DNA from: Caulobacter sp. Root655
GTDB taxonomy: Bacteria; Pseudomonadota; Alphaproteobacteria; Caulobacterales; Caulobacteraceae
Direction of reading: 5' to 3'
NCBI RefSeq assembly: GCF_001427665.1
Contig: NZ_LMHC01000022.1
Location: forward strand, 89,090-153,089
Length of the DNA: 64,000 nucleotides
In this document: in pieces, positions 6,770 through 14,434 of the stretch
How the letters are laid out: every line of letters starts with the position of its first letter
Numbering within the stretch: the stretch's first letter is position 1
Program-made: the position numbers and the translations under genes
Notes under the pieces: generated by a model
Told to the model about the DNA's origin: nothing
Database searches by the model: none
What the model saw: the letters and a program-made list of their open reading frames with translations, nothing else

Positions 6770-8725
6770 GTGTTGAAGACCGTCTTGGCCGTCGTTACGG
6801 CCGGTATCGCCATGGGCGGCGCGATCGGCGCCGAGGCCGCCGCGGCGGAGGCCCCGCCGCTGGCCGTCTACGGCCGCCTGCCCGATGTCGACCAGATCGC
6901 GATCTCGCCGGACGGCCGCAAGCTGGCCATCTCCCTCGCCGACGGCGAAAAGCGCGTGGTCGCGATTCGCGAGGCGGCTGAGGGCAGCAAGCTGCTCAGC
7001 GCCGTCAATCTCGAGAGCACCAAGCTGCGCGACGTACGATGGGCCGGGCCCGAGCACGTGCTGATCACCAAGTCGAGCACCGCCCAGCCCTACGGCCTGT
7101 CGGGTCCCAAGCGCGAATACTGGATGACCATCGACATCAACCTGACGACCAAGAAGCAGCACCTGCTGATGGAGAACCAGGAAGAGGCGATGAACGTCGT
7201 CCTGGCCGTGCCGACCGTGCGGATGCTCGACGGCGTGCCCTACGCCTTCGTCGAGGGCGTGCATTTCGTCGACAATTACGGCGCCGACACGCTCTACAAG
7301 ATCAACCTGAAGACCGGCGCCACCCGCAGGCTGGACATCGGCGGTTCGCAGGACACCGACGACTGGCTGGTCTCGCCCGATGGCCAGCCCCTGGCCCAAT
7401 CGCTCTATGACGAGCAGAAGGGCGCCTGGTCGCTGAAGCTCAAGACCGAGCACGGCTGGGTCACCACCGCGAAGACCGAGTCGAAGATGGGCTCGCGCCG
7501 CCTGGGCGGCCTGGGCCGCGACGGCCGCTCGGTGCTGGTGTGGATGGACGACGAGGACGACACCGACAAGACGGTGCTGCGCGAATACGCCCTCGACGGC
7601 GCCCATGTCGTGATCCCCGACAGCGCGACGTTCGACAGCCTGATCCACGCCCCCGACGGCTCGGGCCTGGTCGGCGCCAAGAGCCTGCTGGGCGACGAAC
7701 GCCGCTACACCTTCTTCGACGCCAAGCTGCAGTCCAGCTGGAACGCCGTGGCCAAGGCCTTCCCCGGCGACCAGATCGCCCTGGAGTCCTGGTCGGACGA
7801 CAAGCGCAAGCTGGTGGTCTGGGTCGATTCCCCGACCGAGGGCCCCGCCTACGCCCTGGTCGATCTCGACACCGGTAACGCCCGCTACCTGGCGGACGTC
7901 TACGCCGGCCTGACCGAGGACGGCGTCTCCGAGGTCCGGCCGATCAAGTACAAGGCCGCCGACGGCCTGGAGATCACCGGCTACCTGACCCTGCCCAAGG
8001 GCAAGGATCCCAAGAACCTGCCGCTGGTGGTGCTGCCGCACGGCGGTCCCGAGGGCCGCGACACCCTGGGCTTCGACTGGTGGAGCCAGGCCCTGGCCTC
8101 GCGCGGCTACGCGGTGCTGCGGCCCAATTTCCGCGGCTCGGAGGGCTTCGGCTGGAAGTTCGTCCAGGCCGGCTTTGGCCAGTGGGGCAAGGCCATGCAG
8201 ACCGACCTGTCGGACGGCGTGCGCTACCTGGCCAAACAGGGGACGATCGATCCCAAGCGCGTCTGCATCGTCGGCGGCAGCTACGGCGGTTACGCCGCCC
8301 TGGCCGGAGCGACCCTGGACCGCGGCGTCTATCGCTGCGCCGCCTCGGTGGCCGGCCCGGCCGACCTCAAGCGCATGCTGGTCGACAGCAACGAACGCTT
8401 CAACTCCGGCAACAACTCGACCCTGCGCTACTGGCTGCGGTTCATGGGCGCCGATCGCGTCCGGGACCCCGACCTGGCCGCCATCTCGCCGGCCAGGATG
8501 GCCGACAAGGTCGAGATCCCCGTGCTGCTGGTCCACGGCAAGGACGACACCGTCGTTCCCTATGTCCAGAGCACGATCATGGCCGAGGCCATGAAGAAGG
8601 CCGGCAAGCCCGTCGAACTGGTCACCCTGAACGGCGAGGACCACTGGCTGTCACGCGGCGCCACCCGGCTGCAGATGCTGACCGCGGTCGTCGACTTCCT
8701 CGAAAAGAACAATCCGCCGCGGTGA
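6770..8725 (+). CDS. S9 family serine peptidase (prolyl-oligopeptidase-like), copy 1
   Basis: The protein has 651 residues, with a signal peptide (LKTVLAVVTAGIAMGG...AEAAAAEA), an N-terminal beta-propeller region (with DQIAISPDGRKLAIS) and a C-terminal alpha/beta-hydrolase peptidase domain from about residue 400. Catalytic residues are visible: serine near 504 in GGSYGGY, aspartate in VHGKDDTVVP and histidine in NGEDHWLS. It is predicted to be periplasmic and to cleave short peptides. The GTG start at 6770 has GGGGGA 6 nt upstream. It is followed 55 bp later by a close paralogue, so the pair arose by duplication. Lasso-peptide isopeptidases belong to the same superfamily, but no lasso-peptide genes are near, so I keep the general call. 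Confidence 0.88.
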   Translation: MLKTVLAVVTAGIAMGGAIGAEAAAAEAPPLAVYGRLPDVDQIAISPDGRKLAISLADGEKRVVAIREAAEGSKLLSAVNLESTKLRDVRWAGPEHVLITKSSTAQPYGLSGPKREYWMTIDINLTTKKQHLLMENQEEAMNVVLAVPTVRMLDGVPYAFVEGVHFVDNYGADTLYKINLKTGATRRLDIGGSQDTDDWLVSPDGQPLAQSLYDEQKGAWSLKLKTEHGWVTTAKTESKMGSRRLGGLGRDGRSVLVWMDDEDDTDKTVLREYALDGAHVVIPDSATFDSLIHAPDGSGLVGAKSLLGDERRYTFFDAKLQSSWNAVAKAFPGDQIALESWSDDKRKLVVWVDSPTEGPAYALVDLDTGNARYLADVYAGLTEDGVSEVRPIKYKAADGLEITGYLTLPKGKDPKNLPLVVLPHGGPEGRDTLGFDWWSQALASRGYAVLRPNFRGSEGFGWKFVQAGFGQWGKAMQTDLSDGVRYLAKQGTIDPKRVCIVGGSYGGYAALAGATLDRGVYRCAASVAGPADLKRMLVDSNERFNSGNNSTLRYWLRFMGADRVRDPDLAAISPARMADKVEIPVLLVHGKDDTVVPYVQSTIMAEAMKKAGKPVELVTLNGEDHWLSRGATRLQMLTAVVDFLEKNNPPR

Positions 8726-8780
8726 ACGGCGCCCTTTTTTTATCCCGATCGTAAGGCGCGAACGCGCCCTGGAGATTTCC

Positions 8781-10748
8781 GTGATTTTGAAACGCCTGCT
8801 TGTGGCCACCGCGGCCATGGCCGTGATGCTGGGCGCCGTGGCCGCCTCTCCCGCACTGGCCGCCGCGCCGCTGGAAGCCTATGGCCGCCTGCCGTCGATG
8901 GAGAGCGTCGCGCTGTCGCCGGACGGCACGACCATCGCCTTCATTCTGACGGGCGATACCGGCGACGACCGCTACATCGTCGTCCAGCCGCTGGGCGGCG
9001 CGCCGACCCGGACCGCCAGCATCGGCTTCCGCAAGGTCCGCTATGTCCAATGGGCGGGCGCCGACCACGTGGTGATCGTCACCTCGACCACGGACGTGGT
9101 CCCTGGCGTGTTCTATGCGGGCGAGATGTCTCAGGCGGTCAGCCTGAACATCCGCACGGGCAAGATGATCCAACTCCCCGACCGTTCGGCGGAATCGCTG
9201 GTCAATGTCCTGATGGGCGGCGTCCAACCCGGCGTGGTTGACGGAAGGCCGGTCGTGCTCACGGACCTCTACGTGGCCGACGGCATCAGCTACCAGCGCA
9301 AGGGCAACCACCTGGATCTGTATTCCATCGACCTGGACAGCGGTATCGCCCGCCGCCAGCAGATGGGCGACGCCGACACCCACGGCTTCCTGAGCCGCAG
9401 CGATGGGACGCCGCTGGCCAAACTCAGCTTTCGCGAACGCGAGACCGTCAGCCAGTGGACCCTCGCGATCCGCAAGGGGAACAATTGGCAGGACGTCTAT
9501 CGCGTCGACGCGGCCATCGACACGCCGGACCTGTTCGGCGTCACCCGTGACGGAACCAAGCTGATAGTCAGCAGCTGGGACGTGAAGGAGGACAGCTGGC
9601 GGCTGACCTATCTCGATATCGCCGCCGGCAAGCTGGGCGACTATGTTGGCTCGGCCAAGCCGACCGGGGTGGTCACCGACGACGACGCCGTCGTGCTGGG
9701 CTACTCCACGCGCGAAGCCTTCAAGGAATATGATTTCGTCGAACCCCGCCTGAAAGCCGCCTGGCCGATGGTGAAGGGTGTTTTCAAGGGCCGCCAGGTG
9801 ACGCTGACGTCCTGGACGCCCGACTTCGGCAAGCTGGTGGTCTATGTCGACGCCGGTTCGGAGTCAGGGGCCTACTATCTGGTCGATCTCGCGGCGAAGA
9901 AGGTCAATCCGCTGGGGCGCGCCTATCCCAAGCTGGCCGCCGCCGACGTCGGGGAGGTGCGCGCCGTCAAGTACGCCGCCGCCGATGGCCTGGAAATCAC
10001 CGGCTACCTGACCCTGCCGCCCGGCAAGAGCGACGCCAAGGGCCTGCCGCTGATCGTCCTGCCGCACGGCGGCCCCCAGCAGCGCGACGTAGCCGGCTTC
10101 GACTGGTGGGCCCAATCCCTGGCCTCGCGCGGCTACGCGGTGCTGCAACCGAACTTCCGAGGCTCCGCTGGATTTGGCCACGCCTTCACCGTGGCTGGCC
10201 ACGGTGAATGGGGCCGCAAGATGCAGACCGACCTGTCGGACGGCGTCACCTATCTGGCCGCCCAGGGCACGATCGACCCCAAGCGGGTCTGCATCATGGG
10301 CGGCAGCTATGGCGGCTACGCGGCCCTGGCCGGCGTGACCCTGCAGAAGGGCGTCTATCGCTGCGCCGTGTCGGTGGCCGGCGTCTCGGACCCGGGCGAC
10401 ATGCTGCGTTGGGACGCCGAGCGGGGCGGCACGAAATCGGTGACGATCCGCTACTGGAAGCGGTTCATGGGCGTGGATCAGTACAACGACCCCAAACTCG
10501 ACACCCTGTCCCCCGCCAAGCACGCCGCCCAGGCCGACGCGCCGATCCTGCTGATCCACGGCAAGGACGACACCGTCGTGGACTACGGCCAGAGCACCCA
10601 GATGCTCAAGGCGCTGAAGGCGGCGAACAAGCCCGTCGAATTCGTCTCCCTGCGCGGCGAAGACCACTGGCTGTCCAGCGCCACGACGCGCCTGGAGATG
10701 CTGTCCTCGGCAGTGACCTTCCTGGAGAAGAACAACCCGCCGAACTGA
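8781..10748 (+). CDS. S9 family serine peptidase, copy 2
   Basis: This tandem paralogue has 655 residues. The signal peptide is ILKRLLVATAAMAVMLGAV...ASPALA. A propeller is followed by the hydrolase domain with GGSYGGY (serine near 508), HGKDDTVVDYGQS and RGEDHWLS. Long stretches around the catalytic serine match copy 1. The GTG start at 8781 is preceded by GGAG with 6-nt spacing. The propeller halves differ more than the catalytic halves, which suggests that substrate entry rather than chemistry has diverged. Confidence 0.88.
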   Translation: MILKRLLVATAAMAVMLGAVAASPALAAAPLEAYGRLPSMESVALSPDGTTIAFILTGDTGDDRYIVVQPLGGAPTRTASIGFRKVRYVQWAGADHVVIVTSTTDVVPGVFYAGEMSQAVSLNIRTGKMIQLPDRSAESLVNVLMGGVQPGVVDGRPVVLTDLYVADGISYQRKGNHLDLYSIDLDSGIARRQQMGDADTHGFLSRSDGTPLAKLSFRERETVSQWTLAIRKGNNWQDVYRVDAAIDTPDLFGVTRDGTKLIVSSWDVKEDSWRLTYLDIAAGKLGDYVGSAKPTGVVTDDDAVVLGYSTREAFKEYDFVEPRLKAAWPMVKGVFKGRQVTLTSWTPDFGKLVVYVDAGSESGAYYLVDLAAKKVNPLGRAYPKLAAADVGEVRAVKYAAADGLEITGYLTLPPGKSDAKGLPLIVLPHGGPQQRDVAGFDWWAQSLASRGYAVLQPNFRGSAGFGHAFTVAGHGEWGRKMQTDLSDGVTYLAAQGTIDPKRVCIMGGSYGGYAALAGVTLQKGVYRCAVSVAGVSDPGDMLRWDAERGGTKSVTIRYWKRFMGVDQYNDPKLDTLSPAKHAAQADAPILLIHGKDDTVVDYGQSTQMLKALKAANKPVEFVSLRGEDHWLSSATTRLEMLSSAVTFLEKNNPPN

Positions 10749-10760
10749 GGGGGCGGACAC

Positions 10761-10835
10761 GGCTGGAGACACACACTCACGCGCAGGCCCGCGCCTCATG
10801 ACCCACGGCCTCGCCGCGAGTGTGTGTCCCCAGCC
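10761..10835. other. Large hairpin downstream of S9 peptidase
   Basis: Positions 10761-10778 and 10818-10835 pair over 18 bp with one mismatch (arms GGCTGG.GACACACACTC). The loop is 39 nt and has no T-run. It may be a Rho-independent end without a U tract, or a repeat family I cannot otherwise recognise in the window. It is the main content of the 152-bp gap before the MFS gene. Confidence 0.6.
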
Positions 10836-10900
10836 CCACACGCTGAAATTTCAGATACGGGTCGCCAGATCGCACGATCCGGCGTAAACCGCCCGGCCTG

Positions 10901-12151
10901 ATGACCACGCTTTCCACGACAGCCGCCCCCTCGTCCTCGAAGAGTCCGGACGCCAGCCCGCGCGCGCTCTATGTCCTGCTCCTGGTGGTGTTCATCAACC
11001 TGGTGGGCTTTGGGCTGGTCATCCCGCTGCTGCCCTTCTACGCCAAGTCGCTGAGCGCCAGCCCGTGGCAGGTGACGGCGCTGTTCTCGGCCTATTCGCT
11101 GGGCCAGTTCGTCGCCGAGCCGTTCTGGGGACGGCTTTCCGACCGCATCGGCCGGCGGCCGGTGCTGATCGTCACCATCCTGGCCAACACCCTCTGCTAC
11201 GTCGCCCTGGCCTTCGCCCCCAGCATCGGCTGGGCGTTCGCCATCCGCCTGGTCAGCGGCTGCGCCACCGGCAACATCTCGACCATCCAGGGCTACATGG
11301 CCGACGTCACCCCGCCGGAGAAGCGGGCCGGGCGCATGGGCCTGCTGGGCGCGGCCTTCGGCATGGGTTTCGTGGTCGGCCCCACCCTGGGCGGCCTGCT
11401 GCCGAGCCTGGCCAAGGTTTTCGGCCATTCCGAGAGCGGCCGCCTGGCCTTCCAGATCCCGCTGCTGACCGCCGCCGTCCTGGCGGCGATCGCCGCGCTG
11501 GGGGTGTTCCTGTTCGTGGTCGAGAGCCGCGCCCCCAGCGCCAAGGACGCGCCCCGGCCGCACCGCCGCGAGGCCCTGCGGACCGCGCGCGCCCATCCTG
11601 TGCTGTCGCGCGTGCTGCTGGTCACCCTGATCTCGACCGCCGCCTTCGCCGGCATGGAGGCGGTCTTCGGCCTGTGGACCCAGGCCCGGTTCGACTGGGG
11701 TCCGCGCCAGGTCGGGCTGTGCTTCGCGGTGATCGGCGTCATCGCCTCGGTCGGCCAGGGCCTGGTCACCGGCCGGCTGGCGCGGCGGTTCGGCGAGGCC
11801 AAGGTGCTGACCGCCGGCCTGGGGATCATCGCCCTGAGCCTGGCGGTGACGCCGTTCGTCCCGACCGCCGCCTTCGTGCCGGTGGTCGTGGGCTTCACCG
11901 CGTTCGGCCAGTCGCTGGTCTTCCCCTGCATCGCCGCCCTGATCTCGCGCGCCACCCCGCCCGACAAGCAGGGCGAGATGCTGGGCTTGAACATGGCCGC
12001 CGGCTCGCTGGCCCGCATGGCCGGCCCGATGCTGGCCGGGCCGCTGTTCGGCCTGGCGATCGGCGGACCCTACTGGTTCGGCGCGCTGCTGATGATCCCG
12101 GCCATCGCCTTCGCCCTGACGATCGAGCACCGCGCCAAGGCGGCCGCTTAA
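10901..12151 (+). CDS. MFS transporter, TetA-like DHA1 family
   Basis: The 416-residue protein has about twelve hydrophobic segments and the MFS motif A at GRLSDRIGRRPVLIV after TM2. The N-terminal segment VFINLVGFGLVIPLLPFYA is characteristic of TetA-type drug:H+ antiporters. It has a hydrophilic, serine-rich N-terminal tail of about 20 residues. A role in efflux of a small molecule is inferred; the substrate cannot be predicted. It lies alone between a hairpin and the rpmI leader. Confidence 0.88.
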   Translation: MTTLSTTAAPSSSKSPDASPRALYVLLLVVFINLVGFGLVIPLLPFYAKSLSASPWQVTALFSAYSLGQFVAEPFWGRLSDRIGRRPVLIVTILANTLCYVALAFAPSIGWAFAIRLVSGCATGNISTIQGYMADVTPPEKRAGRMGLLGAAFGMGFVVGPTLGGLLPSLAKVFGHSESGRLAFQIPLLTAAVLAAIAALGVFLFVVESRAPSAKDAPRPHRREALRTARAHPVLSRVLLVTLISTAAFAGMEAVFGLWTQARFDWGPRQVGLCFAVIGVIASVGQGLVTGRLARRFGEAKVLTAGLGIIALSLAVTPFVPTAAFVPVVVGFTAFGQSLVFPCIAALISRATPPDKQGEMLGLNMAAGSLARMAGPMLAGPLFGLAIGGPYWFGALLMIPAIAFALTIEHRAKAAA

Positions 12152-12199
12152 GCGCCCTTGCGTTTGGCGAGTCTTTCCCGTACTAACCCCGCCTTTCCG

Positions 12200-12233
12200 G
12201 AACCGCCTGGCTAATGGCATGCCATGGCGGTTC
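12200..12233 (+). promoter_or_regulatory. Hairpin in the rpmI leader
   Basis: GAACCGCC at 12200-12207 pairs with GGCGGTTC at 12226-12233, and an inner TGGC/GCCA pair extends the stem. It sits in the untranslated leader 45 nt before rpmI. Ribosomal protein L20 controls rpmI-rplT through leader structures in other bacteria; whether this hairpin does so is inference. Confidence 0.45.
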
Positions 12234-12277
12234 GTCATGCTTCTAGAGGACGGGGCGGTTAAACGCTCCGACGCGAA

Positions 12278-12478
12278 ATGCCTAAGTTGAAGACCAAGTC
12301 GGGCGCCAAGAAGCGCTTCAAGATCACGGCCACGGGCCTGCTGAAAGCCGGCGTCGCCGGCAAGCGTCACCGTCTGATCGGCCACAACGGCAAGTACATC
12401 CGCCAAAACCGCGGCACGAAGGTCATGAGTCAATCCGACGCCAAGACCATTCGTTCGTACATGCCCTACGGCCTTTAA
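12278..12478 (+). CDS. rpmI: 50S ribosomal protein L35
   Basis: The 66-residue basic protein begins [19 protein letters not shown] and contains GKRHRLI, both diagnostic of L35. It is a late-assembly protein of the large subunit. It lies 15 bp ahead of rplT and is clearly co-transcribed with it. The infC gene that normally precedes it in an operon is 5.7 kb upstream. Confidence 0.98.
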   Translation: MPKLKTKSGAKKRFKITATGLLKAGVAGKRHRLIGHNGKYIRQNRGTKVMSQSDAKTIRSYMPYGL

Positions 12479-12493
12479 GAGGAGCGCTGACAC

Positions 12494-12853
12494 ATGGCTC
12501 GCGTCAAACGGGGCGTTACCGCCCACGCCAAGCACAAGAAGGTTCTTGAGCAGGCGAAAGGCTTCTACGGCCGCCGCAAGAACACCATCCGCACCGCCAA
12601 GGCCGCCGTCGACAAGGCCGGCCAATACGCGTACCGCGATCGCAAGGTGCGCAAGCGCGCCTTCCGCTCGCTGTGGATCCAACGCATCAACGCCGGCGCC
12701 CGCATCGAGGGCTTCACCTACTCGCAGTTTATCCACGGCCTGGACGTGGCGGGTATCGTGATCGACCGCAAGGTCCTCTCGGATATCGCGGGTCAAGACC
12801 CCGCCGCGTTCAAGGCCATTGCTGACAAGGTCCGCACCGCCCTGGCCGCCTAA
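12494..12853 (+). CDS. rplT: 50S ribosomal protein L20
   Basis: The 119-residue protein starts [17 protein letters not shown] and has the L20 segments [14 protein letters not shown] and [22 protein letters not shown]20 binds 23S rRNA early in 50S assembly and, in other bacteria, represses its own operon. GAGGAG at the end of rpmI serves as the ribosome site. A strong terminator follows. Confidence 0.98.
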   Translation: MARVKRGVTAHAKHKKVLEQAKGFYGRRKNTIRTAKAAVDKAGQYAYRDRKVRKRAFRSLWIQRINAGARIEGFTYSQFIHGLDVAGIVIDRKVLSDIAGQDPAAFKAIADKVRTALAA

Positions 12854-12887
12854 GGTCTTTTTCGGGTCCGTCCCGATTGCGATCTAG

Positions 12888-12920
12888 AAAAGCCCTCCGG
12901 TGCGAGCCGGAGGGCTTTTT
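12888..12920 (+). terminator. Rho-independent terminator after rplT
   Basis: A 12-bp GC-rich stem (AAAGCCCTCCGG with CCGGAGGGCTTT, loop TGCGAG) is followed by T residues. It closes the rpmI-rplT transcript before pheS. Confidence 0.93.
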
Positions 12921-12945
12921 GCTGCGCGGTTCTCAGCGAAACGCC

Positions 12946-12969
12946 CTTCCCCCCTCCAGGGGGAGGGAA
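12946..12969. repeat. Possible remnant half of a type-1 palindrome
   Basis: The segment CCCTTCCCCCCTCC-AGGGGGAGGG resembles the terminal hairpin of the type-1 elements, but no matching second half follows. It lies in the short gap before pheS. Confidence 0.4.
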
Positions 12970-13025
12970 ATCACCGCGGTCACTAGTTCCAACGATCCCC
13001 GAAACCGCCTAGACGGAACCCCGTC

Positions 13026-14099
13026 ATGACCGATCTCACCACTCTCGAAGCCGACGTGCTGGCGCAAGTCGCCGCCGCCGGCGATCTCGCCGCCCTCGAC
13101 GCCGTGCGCGTCGCCGCCCTGGGCAAGACCGGCTCGATCTCGGGCCTGCTCAAGACCCTGGGGGCCATGAGCCCCGACGAGCGCAAGGAACGCGGCGCGG
13201 CGATCAACGTGCTGCGCGACCGCGCGCAGACGGCGCTGAACGACAAGAAGGCCGCGCTGGAAGCCGCCGCCCTCGACGCGCGCCTGGCCAGCGAGACCCT
13301 GGACCTCACCCTGCCGGCTCCCTACCGCCGCAAGGGCAGCGTCCACCCGACCATGCAGACCATGGACGAGATGGTCGCCATCTTCGCCGAGATGGGCTTC
13401 GCGGTGGCCGAAGGTCCTGACATCGAGGACGACTTCCACAACTTCACGGCCCTGAACTTCCCGCCTAAGCACCCGGCGCGGGAGATGCACGACACCTTCT
13501 TCTTCAACACCAAAGAAGACGGCGAGCGCATGCTGCTGCGCACCCACACCAGCCCGGTGCAGGTGCGGACCATGCTGTCGCAGAAGCCGCCGATCCGCAT
13601 CATCGCCCCCGGCCGCACCTACCGCATGGACAGCGACGCCACCCACACGCCGATGTTCCACCAGGTCGAGGGCCTGGTGATCGACAAGGGCATCCACATG
13701 GGCCACCTGAAATGGACCCTGGAGACCTTCCTGGCGCGGTTCTTCGAATCCGACACGGTGACCACCCAGTTCCGGCCGCACCACTTCCCGTTCACCGAGC
13801 CCTCGGCCGAGACGGACGTGCAGTGCGACCGTTCCGGCGGCGAGATCAAGATCGGCCAGGGCACGAGCTGGCTGGAGATCCTGGGCTGCGGCATGGTGCA
13901 TCCCAACGTCCTGCGGGCCTGCGGCATCGACCCGGACGAGTACCAGGGCTTCGCCTTCGGCATGGGCGTCGACCGGCTGGGGATGCTGAAATACGGCATG
14001 CCCGACCTGCGCGACATGTTCGCGTCGGACGGCCGCTGGCTGGCCCACTACGGGTTCAGCGCCTTCGCGGCGCCGAACGCGGCGAGCGGCTTGAGCTGA
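13026..14099 (+). CDS. pheS: Phenylalanine-tRNA ligase alpha subunit
   Basis: PheS is the catalytic subunit of the alpha2-beta2 enzyme that charges tRNA-Phe. The N-terminal coiled-coil region (residues 1-90) is followed by the class-II core. Motif 2 is in [20 protein letters not shown] and [24 protein letters not shown], and motif 3 in [14 protein letters not shown] near the end. The 357-residue length is normal. The stop overlaps the start of a small cupin gene by one base, and pheT follows, so the operon reads pheS-cupin-pheT. Confidence 0.97.
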   Translation: MTDLTTLEADVLAQVAAAGDLAALDAVRVAALGKTGSISGLLKTLGAMSPDERKERGAAINVLRDRAQTALNDKKAALEAAALDARLASETLDLTLPAPYRRKGSVHPTMQTMDEMVAIFAEMGFAVAEGPDIEDDFHNFTALNFPPKHPAREMHDTFFFNTKEDGERMLLRTHTSPVQVRTMLSQKPPIRIIAPGRTYRMDSDATHTPMFHQVEGLVIDKGIHMGHLKWTLETFLARFFESDTVTTQFRPHHFPFTEPSAETDVQCDRSGGEIKIGQGTSWLEILGCGMVHPNVLRACGIDPDEYQGFAFGMGVDRLGMLKYGMPDLRDMFASDGRWLAHYGFSAFAAPNAASGLS

Positions 14100-14431
14100 T
14101 GCAGCTTCCCGCCAGTCCGTTCACGGCCGTCGACTGGTCGCGAGTCGAGCCCACCGTCCATCCGGGCGAGCGGGGCGAGGCCGTGTGGCGCACGCTGAAT
14201 GTCGGCGACATGCGCCTGCGCCAGGTCGACTATTCGCCCGGCTACCTGGCCGACCACTGGTGCGACCGCGGCCACGTGATCTTCGTGCTCGAGGGCGAAC
14301 TGACCAGCGAACTGAAGGACGGTCGCACGACCACCCTGACCGCCGGCATGAGCTATCACGTCTCCGACTTCGGCGACCCCGCCCACCGCTCGTCGACCTT
14401 GGTCGGCGCCAAGCTTTTCATCGTAGACTGA
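14099..14431 (+). CDS. DHCW-type cupin fold protein, 110 residues
   Basis: The small single-domain cupin contains YSPGYLADHWCDRGHVIFVLEG, which matches the DHCW-motif cupin group, then TTLTAGMSYHVSDFGDPAHRS. Its ATG at 14099 overlaps the pheS stop (TGATG), and it ends 3 bp before pheT. Function is unknown; cupins bind metals or small ligands. Its position inside the phenylalanyl-tRNA synthetase operon suggests tight co-expression with the two subunits. Confidence 0.85.
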   Translation: MQLPASPFTAVDWSRVEPTVHPGERGEAVWRTLNVGDMRLRQVDYSPGYLADHWCDRGHVIFVLEGELTSELKDGRTTTLTAGMSYHVSDFGDPAHRSSTLVGAKLFIVD

Positions 14432-14434
14432 CCC

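Noticed and set aside
6770..10748. Lasso-peptide isopeptidase role for the S9 peptidases
   Set aside because: No lasso precursor, cyclase or B-protein gene nearby; family resemblance alone is too weak.
12921..13025. A Phe leader peptide or attenuator before pheS
   Set aside because: No short frame with Phe codons followed by a terminator; only a repeat remnant is present.
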